Below, piece after piece: positions 24,018-34,892 of a stretch of 64,000 bases of DNA. The notes beneath the pieces were generated by a model. That model saw nothing but the letters and a program-made list of their open reading frames with translations, had not been told where the DNA came from and did not search any database. The position numbers and the translations under genes are program-made. The number at the start of each line of letters is the position of its first letter. Within the stretch, counting starts at the first letter, position 1. Origin of the DNA: Cheiracanthium punctorium (lineage: Eukaryota; Arthropoda; Arachnida; Araneae; Cheiracanthiidae); assembly GCA_038373885.1 (NCBI GenBank), contig JAWZYV010013172.1, positions 248,001 through 312,000 on the forward strand. Direction: 5' to 3'.

Positions 24018-24085
24018 AGTGGCGCCCAACGTATCGATCAAGGATCTCATCCTGATACCTCACACCAGTCAGAGTTCCTCCCTGG
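24018..24085 (-). pseudogene. Tc1 transposase, middle piece
   Basis: On the minus strand it reads LTGVRYQDEILDRYVG, the segment that precedes the catalytic DDN block in Tc1 transposases, so it continues directly into 10968-10607 once the intervening 13 kb is removed. On its other side, removal of the hAT at 24086-28709 with one TSD copy joins it in frame to HVFQG at 28735-28718. This is the direct proof that the two large insertions landed in a single Tc1 gene. Confidence 0.85.
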
Positions 24086-24733
24086 CAGTGGCGCCGACTA
24101 CGTGGGTGCTCCGGGGCTCAAGCACCCACTGAAAAAATTCTGTGGGTGCGGAGCACCCACAGAAATTTTAGTGCCAAGTCATAATTTCAAGTTCCCAGAA
24201 AGGGCTAGGAAAAGACGTTTATGTGGGTGCTTTGGGCTTGTAAAAAAAATTACGTTGGATCCTGAGCACCAGCAATCGTCTGATAACCCCAACACAGTGA
24301 TGTACACTCAAGGAGGGTTCCCCCCCCCCGCCCCAATTATGCCATTACGTAATATGAATATTTGTAAAGCATACGAAACTTTTTGCATTATTTCAGTACT
24401 AAAATGCTTTATTTGCTTATTAGTTGTGTGATATTTTAAAAGTTTAAAAGAAAATCTTTAATGAGACCAAATGTATGTGGGTGCTTCGGCATGGACGTCC
24501 ATATGAGTACTTTAAGACGAGGGGGGAGGGGTTATTGCTGGCATTTGTAAGGTCATCGGCAATCGTTCTTTCAAACATTTTAGTACTGAAAAGTGAAAAA
24601 AAAGTTAGCTAATATAAAAATGTTCACTATACCGACGGCTAGAGGGAGGGACCCGAGCCCCCACCTACTTCCCCATAGGAGCACCCATGTCCTTTATAAT
24701 TTAGATGCGCATGAGGAACTTCGATGAGACAAT

Positions 24734-24918
24734 CACTGGCGTAACTATAGGGCGGTAGAACGCGCAAAAGCCACGGTCCCCCGGACGGAGGGGGAGCCTT
24801 TCTCAAATAGAAAGCTAGGAAAAGTGAACTGCAGCATGTTGGTTGAGATTCTGTACAATGAGGAAGGACCCTATCCAATGAATTCATTACGGGCTCTGAC
24901 GGTATAGTCACGCCACTG
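24734..24918. mobile_element. Short hAT-like MITE inside the 4.6-kb hAT
   Basis: The left end CACTGGCGTAACTATAGGG and right end GGTATAGTCACGCCACTG form imperfect inverted repeats around 185 bp. The flanking 8-mers GAGACAAT and ATGACGAC do not match, so the TSD is unsupported. Called on TIRs only. Confidence 0.5.
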
Positions 24919-25059
24919 ATGACGACGAGTGCTTTGCAACTGCATAATTCGAAAATAAAATTTTAGTGAGGGACAGTTTTTTTTTTATGTAGTATGTCAG
25001 ATCTCAAGCACCCACAGAAAAGTTTTCGTGGGTGCTAAATACTTGCATGTATTTAAAGG

Positions 25060-25306
25060 AAGTGCTTAATTTGCATGGGAGGGAGCTCAGCTCCACTACT
25101 TTTTTCTCGGTGAAATTTTACACTAAATTTAAATTTTTAATTACCATCGTAATTGTTTCTGTTGATATTAATTTTATTACATCGCAAACTAATACAGAGG
25201 TAACAAAAATTAACTTAATAATACCTTAAATTAGGTAATTAATTTTGTAAATTGCAATACAAAAAATCAGTGCTCTTGCACTTTTTTGGATAGAAATTAA
25301 ACCCTG
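25060..25306. mobile_element. hAT MITE, TTAATTT family, TSD TTTAAAGG
   Basis: The ends AAGTGCTTAATTT and AAATTAAACCCTG are imperfect inverted repeats, flanked by an exact 8-bp TTTAAAGG (25052-25059 and 25307-25314). The interior shares GAGCTCAGCTCC, GCACTTTTTTGGATAG and flanking bases with the longer element at 48283-48792. Nested in the 24086-28709 hAT. Confidence 0.88.
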
Positions 25307-25315
25307 TTTAAAGGC

Positions 25316-28140
25316 AACTGAATGACAGCTACTTTCAGCTTATCGCTGTAGTTCGGGAAAAAAAAAACATGAAATTTTGGTACACAGATTCAAAAAAATT
25401 AATTATGTCAAATATTTCAAATTTTTAGGATGTATGTTTTAGAAACTGCACTATACACTGAAATAAACAATAAACCTGTATCATTTACGAAACATTTAGA
25501 AAAAATTCTTAAAAATCGAAAATGTTAAAGAAGTGTTATTCTTTATTTCGGTATGTAGTCCAGCTTATAAAGAATCATCCTAAATATTTTCGAATCCTTG
25601 GTGCGATAGTCTACTTCGCACAATTTGTGTACTAAGACCGTTATGCAGATTTTGTTTCTTCGGCATACACCCTTATGTGCCTCGGAACTGGAGTAATTAT
25701 AATAAAATTCCAATAAGTAGTAGCTTAGCACATCCTCTAAAATTTTAAAAAGTGCATGAAAAAAAAGGAATCCAAACAGGTAATATTTTTGTCTACTTAA
25801 AATAATAATAATAATTATAATAGTTTCTCATATGAGTACTAATTTAGAGGTGTATGGGGGTCATCTTAACTTTCAGACATTTTAGGACGAAAATAATACT
25901 TAAAAGTTCAGTATGCTGTAAAAATGTTTACTATACTAGGCGGGCTCAAATCTCAATCCCCCACTGCCACTTGCCTTCCTATCTGGCGCCCATGGAAACA
26001 ATGTCTTTCTAAAATTCAAAGCTTTTTCACATTGTGATTGTGATGTGCGACTCCCTACAGCCCCACAGGCAATGCCTTTGCCCACTGTGCCCCCCCCCCG
26101 CTTTTCTGACCCACACAAACAGACCTCATCCCATAATCCTCGTCCTCCATGGGAAAACGTATGAATAGAATGATACTATGTTAGCCCAAGAGTACCGGAA
26201 AACGGAGAATTTGAGACAAAGCCGCTGGCTACAATCAGAAGTTCACGCGGGAAAGATAACACAGGAGTTAGGTGAAAGAATCATTCCCATTATGGAAATG
26301 TTTTGAGATATTTCTAATAATATTACTTCAGGATTCCGAAGCGAATAGGTTTAATTGTTTTGTTAACAACACTTTGTATGTCTCTGGAACAAAAAAAGAT
26401 GCCCATTCATCAAAAAGTGTCGGCGCTTTGGTGTTAATTGAATGAGACTGAGGCGAGGCTTCTAAGGTATAAAGGTTTGTGTCACTTTCTTCTAAAGTCT
26501 CAATTTCCTTTTCTTATTTTTGAATGATTTTAGTGCTCAGTTATTTATTGAAAAGGATGGAACAGACTGTCGTCCACACTAACATTTCGAGATGCCTTCC
26601 GTTTCATTTTCTGTGAATATTTTGTTCAATTTTTGTTCTTGTTTGAAAAAGCGGAATTAGGTACTATTTACTTTGATCTAGCCCAATGCTGTTTTTGTAA
26701 AATTATACTGAAATCATGGGCGCATGAACACACATTACTGAAATGTATGTCTCTCGTAATTTTGCAAATTTGACCACATAATGGTAGAGGGTAAAATAGC
26801 TCTACTTCAGGAGGATGCTCAAAATCATGCCTGGAGGTTATATGGCCAGCAATTCAAAATATTTTTTGAATAATTATTAACTCTAAGATAAACACCTTTT
26901 TTTGTTCTGCTTTATTTTTCTGTTTGCATTTAAATAGTTACCAATCTTTTTTATGTGGTCCTACACACATTTCAACATAGAAAACGTTGCATTAATTCAT
27001 TCTGAGGAAATTATCTAGTTTAATTTTAAAGGTATAATGTTTGTAATTTTTTTAATTTGTTGGGAAAAAAAAGAAAAGAAAATAGTCAAGGCTTAGCTGC
27101 AGCTGTTTACAGGGATACAAAAATTAAAAAAAAAAAAATACAGGAAATGAATGAGCTGAGAAACAATACTATGAATAACATTTTTTGAAAACTCTGAGGA
27201 TTTCAGACAGGGATGAGATAGATTAAACAAGAATAACATTGATCGTGAATTGTTACATTCGAAAACTGAATCACTTTTATATAAAATTTCCATTTACATG
27301 ACAAGAAATTTGACTGATTGTGATATTATTGTTGCATGTTTTTTCCCCCCCCAATGCACTTTTCTTTTGCTTTGAAATGATGCTTTATAATGATTAGTTA
27401 AAACCAATCAAAATTCTATCGCTAAAAGTTTAAAAAAAGTGAAATAGTGTAATAAACCTCTTTCGGGTCTGATTTATTACAAGGCCAAAGGGGGTGTGCG
27501 GTGCGCCCAGGAATTCTCGAATTTTGACAGAGAATTTGCGTAAGGCAAACAAATTTAAGGTGACTCAAGCACAAGCAGATTTTTCTAAAAGAAGGGCATT
27601 TCGTCAGAAATACTTCATTACTTTAAAACGAATCTTGATTTTAACTGGTTTGCTGTTATCGTTACTAAGACACAACGGTGGAGACTTTCATTCTATGCCC
27701 AGCGTTGCTTCACCGTAGTCCGTAGAACAGATAATCGGATGCCAAAATTTACACTATTCACTTAAATTAAACTTTGAATGTCACCTTCAGCGCTGGGAAA
27801 AAAACACGCAATTTTGGTATATAAATACAAAAAAGAAAACTAATTATCTCAAGCACTTCACAATTTTTAGGGTGTAGGTTCAAGGGCTGTACTAGACACC
27901 CGAATAAACAAAAATTTTTTGCAGAATGGCCGCTCTTAGAAATATTTTGCTGTGCAGTTCCACATTTAAGATTTTTTTCTGAAAGTTTCATGAAAGTTTT
28001 CGAATTTATTGCAGTGTGTAGTGCAGCTTGTAAAGAATTATCCTGAATTTTTTCGAATCCTTGGTGCAATTAGTTTATTTTAATTTGTGTACCAAAACCG
28101 TGAGACAGATATCGTTTCTTCGATCTATACCCTCAGATAT
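25316..28140. repeat. Diverged direct repeats inside the 4.6-kb hAT
   Basis: 25330-25690 and 27770-28140 share CAATTTTGGTA-like, TTTTAGGNTGTANGTT, TTTTCGAATCCTTGGTGC and a GTTTCTTCG...ACCCT order. 24500-24720 and 25833-26020 share CATATGAGTACT, TTCACTATAC-like and GCCC.CCAC.T motifs. The pairs occur in the same order, so one unit of roughly 1.3-2.4 kb was probably duplicated and then diverged. The stretch 26020-27750 shows nothing else I can name. Confidence 0.6.
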
Positions 28141-28289
28141 TGTTGGATATTTTATGTGAAGCTAAAATGATTATTTGTATTACCCATTTCCCACTGGTAA
28201 AAATGTGCACGAAAAGTCAAATGATTGAGTAGTTACGAGCAAGGAAGCAAATAATAATAGGAAAAGATTGAAGGGTAGTTGGAAAAGAT

Positions 28290-28550
28290 TCCATAAAGTC
28301 GGAAAGTGTATCGTTATTCACATGAGTGCCGTATTTTTCTTCCTTGTTCCATAAAAACCCATCTTCGGAATCGAAATCTATCTTAAAATCACCTACTAAA
28401 ACTATTTTACAATCTTAGCCAAATACATATTCCAACTATACTCCCCCTTTAAAATAAATTGACGCGTTTTGGCACCAAACTTAGCGATCATTTATCAAAA
28501 ATTACAAACCTTGTGCCACTTTCAACATTTTATTAACCCCCTCCCCCCGT
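28290..28550 (-). repeat. Fragment of the 44590-45840 repeat family
   Basis: Shares GGAAAGTGTATC, ATGAGTGCCGTATTTTTCTTC, TCGGAATCGAAATCTATCTT and GCGTTTTGGCACC with the tandem family at 44590-45840 and with 17250-17370, showing it is dispersed as well as tandem. Orientation is the same as the 45-kb array. Confidence 0.7.
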
Positions 28551-28560
28551 ACGGACTTTT

Positions 28561-28669
28561 CCCTAGTAGCACAATTAGTCCAAAAGTCGTTTAAAACACG
28601 TTTTTTAACGTCAAAAAACGTGTTTCCAACGTAATTTGAACGTTTTTTGAACTAGTTGTGCTACTAGGG
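28561..28669. mobile_element. 109-bp foldback element
   Basis: The ends CCCTAGTAGCACAA and TTGTGCTACTAGGG are perfect inverted repeats. The centre is itself palindromic (AACACGTTTTTT / AAAAAACGTGTT), so the whole element can fold into one long hairpin. No TSD is clear. Probably a MITE or foldback relic. Confidence 0.75.
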
Positions 28670-28717
28670 TTAGGGCACCCACAGAAATTTTGTAAAGTCG
28701 GCGCCTCTGCTCCCTGG

Positions 28718-28735
28718 AACACATGTTCCAAAAAT
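28718..28735 (-). pseudogene. Tc1 transposase, upstream stub
   Basis: Encodes HVFQG on the minus strand, immediately upstream of the TSD of the 24086-28709 hAT, in frame with the middle piece at 24018-24085. Beyond 28735 the Tc1 frame is lost into another repeat (28735-28900, related to 53960-54170), and the N-terminal half is not found. Confidence 0.65.
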
Positions 28736-29463
28736 TTTAGGATAGATGAATTTTAGGGCTAAATTTTAGGATATTAGTGAAGTCACGGGCCAAACTTCAG
28801 GATGTTAGCGAATAACCGGGTCATATGATTGGAATTTTTATGGGATTTTGAATGGTTTATATGGGTTTTATACAGGGTTTTGATCATAGATTTAGGAATA
28901 CCTGGATTGCTCATCTAGTGTTCCTAATCATTTGTTTTTTGTTGCCGAAAACGCACCCCATTTCTGCCATTATCATGGCTGCCGTCGATGTAAAATAGAA
29001 CATTCATTGTATTGCTTTAGAAAAATAAATAAGTTCGAGAGAAAATATTTCTATACGAATACTTTTTAAAACACAGATCGTTCTAAAATAATTGAAAATA
29101 AAATTAAAATTTAAGTTACTGCCATTCTGCGCATGCGCATGCCACTATCATGGCTACCGTTTGTAGGCAACAAGTTTTCTCTCGTTGCAGTGGCGGATCC
29201 AGAAAAAAATTCTGGGGGGGGGGGGGGGCACAAAAATTTACACAAATCCATTATGTTTTTAATGTTCATTAAAATGATTGTGGAATTTTACGCATTTCTT
29301 TTTATCTTGATAGTTTTTTTTTTTTACCAAAGCGTTCATCTATGCTTGGGGAGGACTTTCTATGCGGTTCTAACACGCATTTACGTTACATTTGGAGAAA
29401 ACCACCCAAAACTCCAATCCATTAAATGGACAACCGCGCGAGAGACTAAAACTCTGGACCTGC

Positions 29464-29520
29464 ACCAGGGCCGGATTATTCATTAGGCTGAGTAAACTGC
29501 AGCCCAGGGGCCCAGCAATA
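29464..29520 (+). mobile_element. Lone hAT end (CAGGGCCGGATTATTC)
   Basis: Same terminus type as at 19365 (CAGGGCCGGATTATTCATTA, then AGGCTG), followed by GGGGCCC. No paired right end with a matching 8-mer was found within the enclosing element. Confidence 0.45.
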
Positions 29521-29613
29521 ATGAATTCAAAGAATTCTTTCTTTGTAATTGAACTTTCATTTTATTTTCATTTCACACTACAAAAAGTCTGTTGAACTGA
29601 CAGAAACAAAAAA

Positions 29614-29766
29614 CTGTCAGCCAGGACGCCGGTTTATTTCCGCATATTTTACGGAAGTCTTCCTTATTTTTCCATATACGGAAGATTTTTGTAAAATAAA
29701 CTGAGAATCTGTGAAACATACGGAAATCTTCTGTGAAACATAAATAAACTGCATCCTGGCTGACAG
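29614..29766. mobile_element. Foldback MITE (CTGTCAGCCAGGA ends)
   Basis: CTGTCAGCCAGGA at the left and TCCTGGCTGACAG at the right are perfect 13-bp inverted repeats; with mismatches the arms extend to GGTTTATTT / AAATAAACT. Inner inverted pairs (ACGGAAGTCTTCC, GGAAGATTTTTGTAAAATAAA) let almost the whole 150 bp fold. No ORF. Confidence 0.7.
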
Positions 29767-30379
29767 CTTTTTTTTCTGTAAATTTGGCACACTTTTTTTG
29801 CAGTGCACATAAAATGGTAAATAACTCTGATGCTGAGAAAGTCAGTATATATCTACATATTTTCATGATCGAAATAACTTCAAATATTTTTATGCATACT
29901 TATATTAATAAAAATATATATAATTTAAATTGATCAATTTTTTTAAATGTTTTATTGTGCCTCCTTATGTATACAAGATAATAATTAAAAATATATTACT
30001 TTAAAAATTTATTTCATAAAAAATAGTAATTAGCATATCAATAGACAACTTTCATAGAAGAGGGAGCTCTCAGGACTTCGGATGTTCCTTGAAAGAGAAA
30101 AAGTCGTCATTAAAGTTTTGAACAACAATACAAACCAATGATATTAAACACATCAAAAAGTTTAATGCGACTTCTTCACTAACTATTGTATGAACTGTGA
30201 CTAGAGCCGGCTTATCGGCAGGGCATCCAGGGCACTTGCCCTGGGCCCACCAATTTCAAAGACTTATTTCATCCATTACGTCCAAAGACGTGTATTTTTC
30301 AACAAATTTTTGTTTGTTAAAACATTTAAATTCTTAAAAGAACTTCGTATCAAAAATTTAATTACCTTTTTATAGAAAA

Positions 30380-32145
30380 CTAGCTGAAGTACCCGTCCTT
30401 GACGGGTTAGTGAATGCAAATTTCCAAAAAGTAAGAACTTTCGTCAGCATTGTAGGAGTACACAGAATGGATGTAGTATGTTGCCAAAGTAAAGAAAGCG
30501 AAGTTATAATTTTTATGTATTGTTAAACTATTACATGTTAGAGAGTAACTAAGTAATATAATTTCATTCGCTTTAGTCGTAATTATGTGATGCGCGAACG
30601 AATATTTATGCATATTGAAATAATTTTCGCAAAATCTCAAAATCTAATCAACATTTCTGAAAAATTGGAAGCCTAGAATTTAAGTTGAGTGACCATCTAT
30701 CCTGTCACCCAATTCCGTTTCATTCCCTGTAGTTATTATTTCGTGATGCTGGAACAAAATTTCAGCATTTTAAAACAATTTTCGCAAAATCTCAAAATGT
30801 AATCAAAATATTTTAAAATTTCAACGCATACAAATTAAGATTAGCAACTACCTATCATATCACTAAATTTCGTATTATTCGTATTAGTCGTTATTGCGTG
30901 ATGTTTGAAGAAATATAAACGTATTTTGAGAGAATTTTCACAAAATCTCAAAATCTAATAAAAATGTTTAAAATATTGGACACCTGTAAATTATGTTGAG
31001 CAACCATCTATCATGTGACCAAATTTCATATCATTCGCTTTAGTCGTCATTACGTAATGCGGGAACAAATATTCACTCAGTTTTAAACGATTTTCGCAAA
31101 ATCTCGAAATATGATCGATTTTTTTTAATTAGATACTAATAGTTTAAGGTGAGTGACCACCTATCATTTCACCAAATATCATTTTTTCACCTTTGCAGTT
31201 ATTACGTGATGTGCGAACACAAATTTACGCAGTTTGAAATGATTTTCGCAAAATCTCAAAATCTAGTCAAGATTTTTTTTTAATACGACGCCTATGTTTT
31301 AAGTTGAGTGAGCACATATCATGACACCCAATTTCATATCATTCGCTTCAGTTGTTTTTACGTGATGCTTGAAACAAATTTACGCAGTTTGAAAGGATTT
31401 TCGCAAAATCTCAAAATCCAATCAAGATTTTTTTAAAATTCGACGCCTAGGTTTTCAGTTGAGTGACCACCTATCATGACACCCAATTTCATATCATTCG
31501 CTTCAGTCGTTTTTACGTGATGCTTGAACACAAATTTACGCAGTTTGAAAGGATTTTCGCAAAATCTGAAAATCGAATCAAGATTTTTGAAAAATTCGAT
31601 GCCTATGTCTTAAGTTGAGTGATCACCTATCATGACACCCAATTTCATATTATTCGCTTCAGTCGTTTTTACGTGATGCTTGAACACAAATTTACGCAGT
31701 TTGAAAGGATTTTCGCAAAATCTCAAAATCCAATCCAGATTTTTTAAAAATTCGACGCCTATGTTTTAAGTTGAGGGACCACCTATCATGACACCCAATT
31801 TCATATCATTCGCTTCAGTCGTTTTTACGTGATGCTTGAACACAAATTTATGCAGTTTGAAAGGATTTTCGCAAAATCTCAAAATCCAATCCAGATTTTT
31901 TTAAAATTCGACGGCTATGTTTTAAGTTGATTGACCACCTATCATGACACCCAATTTCATATTATTCGCTTTAGTCGTTTTTACGTGATGCTTAAACAAA
32001 AAAAGCGTCACGGACAGAATGACAGACAGCCAAACTTTTTTTTGAGGGTCGCATCGGATTCCCGGGTGCTTGAAACGGATAGAAATCGCAAAATTTTTGA
32101 ATTCCAAGACATGCACAGACAAAAGTCTAATTTTATTTATATAGA
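30380..32145 (-). mobile_element. Helitron, family 1, reverse orientation
   Basis: The left edge is the reversed 3' end CTAGCTGAAGTACCC with hairpin CCCGTCCTTGACGGG. The right edge, read in reverse, is the 5' end TCTATATAAATAAAATTAGA. Host A (30379) and T (32146) flank it, giving A|TC...CTAG|T in the Helitron's own direction, as expected for insertion between A and T. The body is a tandem array of about 156-bp units (CGCTTCAGTCGTTTTTACGT, TCATGACACCCAATTTCATA). 1,766 bp, no Rep/helicase: non-autonomous. Confidence 0.9.
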
Positions 32146-32493
32146 TATATACTGATACTGAAGAGTTGGCGGCTAATTCTCTGGCGTTTTACTCTACTAA
32201 GGGTTCCCTAAAAATCATCAGCATTTGGTCAAAATACGTGAGCGAAACGTCTATGATTCTCTTTCAAAGTTCTATTATAAAAAGTATGTGATGGATTTTA
32301 AGATATAAAACAGTAAATTTTGCAATTTTTTTCATGTGTACTTTAAAGAAGTTGATTTATGTAGTGTGTGTATAGATACTTATTTTTTTGTAAAAAAAAA
32401 AAATAAATAAAAGTTATTTGTGTATCCAAAAAGCACAGTTAATATTCTTAATTACAATGTATTTACATAATATTCAAAACTTAGTATTAAGTA

Positions 32494-33497
32494 TCTATAT
32501 AAATAAAATTAGACTTTTGTCTGTACATTTCTTGGAATTCAAAAATTTTGCGATTTCTATCCGTTTCAAGCACCCGGGAATCCGATGCGACCCTCAAAAA
32601 AGAAGTTTGTCTGTCTGTCATTCTGTCGTTCTGTCATTCTGTCCGTGACGCTTTTTCTGTTTAAGCATCACGTAAGAACGGCTAAAGCGAATGATATGAA
32701 ATTGGGTGTCATGATAGGTGGTCACTCAACTTAAAACATAGGCGTCCAATTTTTAAAAAATCCTTAATTGGATTTTGAGATTTTGCGAAAATCCTGTCAA
32801 ACTGCGTAAATTTGTGTTCGAGCATCACGTAAAAACGACTGAAGCGAATGATATGAAATTGGGTGTCATGATAGGTGGTCACTCAACTTAAAACATAGGC
32901 GTCGAATTTTTAAAAATTTTCATTAGATTTTCAGATTTTGCGAAAATTGTTTCAAACTGCGTAAATTTGTGCTCGCACATCACGTAATAACTGCAAAGGT
33001 GAAAAAATGATATTTGGTGAAATGATAGGTGATCTCTCACCTTAAACTATAAGCATCTAATTAAAAAAAAATCGATCAGATTTCGAGATTTTGCGAAAAT
33101 CATTTTAAAATGCTGAAATTTTGTTCCAGCATCACGAAATAAAGACTGCAGGGAATGAAACGAAATTGGGTGACATGATAGGTTGTCACTCAACTTAAAT
33201 TCTAGGCTTCCAATTTTTCAAAGATTTGATTACATTTTGAGATTTTGCGAAAATTATTTCAATATGCGTAGATATTCGTTCGCGCATCACATAATTACGA
33301 CTAAAACGAATGAAATGATATTACTTAGTTACTCTCTAACCTGTAATATTTTAACAATACATAAAAATTATAACTTCGCTTTCTTTACTTTGGCAACATA
33401 CTCCATCCATTCTGTGTACTCCTACAATGCTGACGAAAGTTCTTGCTTTTTGGAAATTTGCATTCACTAACCCGTCAAGGACGGGTACTACAGCTAG
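32494..33497 (+). mobile_element. Helitron, family 1, forward orientation
   Basis: The 5' end TCTATATAAATAAAATTAGA follows A at 32493. The 3' end CTAG at 33494-33497 precedes T. Hairpin CCCGTCAAGGACGGG lies just inside. The body is a shorter version (1,004 bp, fewer 156-bp units) of the neighbour at 30380-32145, in the opposite direction. The two 5' ends face each other across 348 bp. Confidence 0.92.
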
Positions 33498-33624
33498 TTT
33501 AACATATTTATGTAGCTATAAGTGACCAAAACAATTTAAATGCATATTTTGCATTTTCTCGCAAGTGCAAGGGCCCAAACATTCGTATTTGTCCTGGGCC
33601 CAATATTGTGAGGATCGGGCCCTG

Positions 33625-34492
33625 ACTGTGAATAATAATCAACTTATATGCCTCGTGCAAATTTCAGAATAAAGTCTCAGCAGAAAAATTGAATTACTAA
33701 ATGCACTAAGGCGCGATTCGTTTGGGGAAAGATTGCAAAAATATCGTATGATTACGACTTTTTCCAAGATGTTTCAGAACTCTTAATAGGTTGACAGTTT
33801 GTATCAGCGTATAATACAGTTTGTGAAGAGATGTTTTCAGCGCTCGCGCTAGACTCAAAAATCTGCGAGCCAGGCTGACTCACTATCGATAAAAGTAAGA
33901 GTCAATTTTTGGAAAATGCGAGTAAATTTATTTTTAAGACTTTCTTTTTTAAATATATAGCATTAAAAAAATACGTTATTTTGTTTATTTTTTTCCTCAT
34001 GTAGTAAACGAATTTACTCCTAAATATTAAGGTCAAAGCTAATAACAGGAGATTCACAAGTGCTTGTGTTTGTGAAAGTTCAAACCTTAAACTAGAATCC
34101 TGCAGATCGGTACTTCAAGCAAGGGGAGGGGGTGTCAAAATGCTTAAATGTGTAAAATATTGGGAAATGCTGTGCCTTATACGCGATGATGAGCGTTACA
34201 ATGTGAAATGACAATTTTCATGAATTCTGTGTTGATACAAACGGACCGAACTTTTGCGAGTCAAACTTTGACTCGCAGTTTCAAAAAATGAAACTGCGAA
34301 TGAGTCAATTTTTTCAAAAAATCCTGATTTACGCGTAAAACGCGAGTACGCGCGACCCCTGGATGTTTTTATACTTTCCCGTGTTTAAAGTATCAGTGAA
34401 TTTTTCTAAATGCTGTTCGAAATTAGCGTAACTTTGTAAAGGAATCACCATCTAATTTCAGAATAATAATATACACTTACCTTTAAAGTATC
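33625..34492. other. Interior of the 9.9-kb hAT, no gene
   Basis: Contains a short inverted repeat (GCGAGTCAAACTTTGACTCGC near 34257-34277) and CG-rich ACGCGAGTACGCGCG at 34340-34355. No ORF of note and no transposon ends I can pair. Confidence 0.5.
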
Positions 34493-34892
34493 AGGTTGTA
34501 ACGAAAGTTTTCCGCCATATCTGCCTGAAAAACTAACTTCTAACTCCTTAGATACCTGTTTTTGAACTTTCGGTACCAAACCTGTACCGTGTCACATGAT
34601 ACAACAATAGTACTTAAAGCTGTACTCATAATTCGTTGATATTCTGTAAGCTGTCTTTTTGCAACGGAACTGGAAGTAAATGATGGTTCTAATCCTATAG
34701 AGTGATAGTTCCATTTGAGACACCTTGTTCTTAATGATAACTATATTTTTTACAGATTTCACAACACAGTGTCATAAAGCAAATCTCTTTCTTTCAAATG
34801 CCAAAAATCATTTGACAAAATATGAGCAAATACGCCAACGCGAACCGTGTGCTTCCGATGTTTGCGGTGGCGGGAAACTTTCGTTACAACCT
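34493..34892. mobile_element. 400-bp TIR element (AGGTTGTAACGAAAGTTT)
   Basis: AGGTTGTAACGAAAGTTT at the left and its reverse complement at the right, continuing to CCGCCA, form arms of about 24 bp with one mismatch. The right arm touches the stop region of the DUF4371 transposase pseudogene. No clear TSD. Superfamily unknown. Confidence 0.75.

Larger units (their letters stand above)
24086..28709. mobile_element. 4.6-kb hAT element, TSD CTCCCTGG
   Basis: The ends CAGTGGCGCCGACT and AGTCGGCGCCTCTG are inverted repeats (13 of 14), followed inward by GTGGGTGC / GCACCCAC on each side. Identical 8-bp TSDs CTCCCTGG occur at 24078-24085 and 28710-28717. The target is the Tc1 transposase gene, whose frame is restored by removing the element and one TSD. 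GTGGGTGC / GCACCCAC motifs recur inside (24110-24180, 24476, 25010-25030), so parts may be duplicated ends. No transposase was recognised. Confidence 0.92.
30202..33624. mobile_element. hAT MITE (about 0.65 kb of its own) filled by two Helitrons
   Basis: The left end TAGAGCCGGCTTATCGG and right end GAGGATCGGGCCCTG form a short imperfect inverted repeat, with CTGGGCCCA near both ends. Flanking 8-mers ACTGTGAC and ACTGTGAA match at 7 of 8. Removing the Helitrons at 30380-32145 and 32494-33497 leaves 178 + 348 + 127 bp. Nested in the 9.9-kb hAT. Confidence 0.78.

Noticed and set aside
24734..24918. 8-bp TSD for the CACTGGCGTAACTATAGGG MITE.
   Set aside because: The flanks GAGACAAT and ATGACGAC do not match in any alignment I tried; only the TIRs are claimed.
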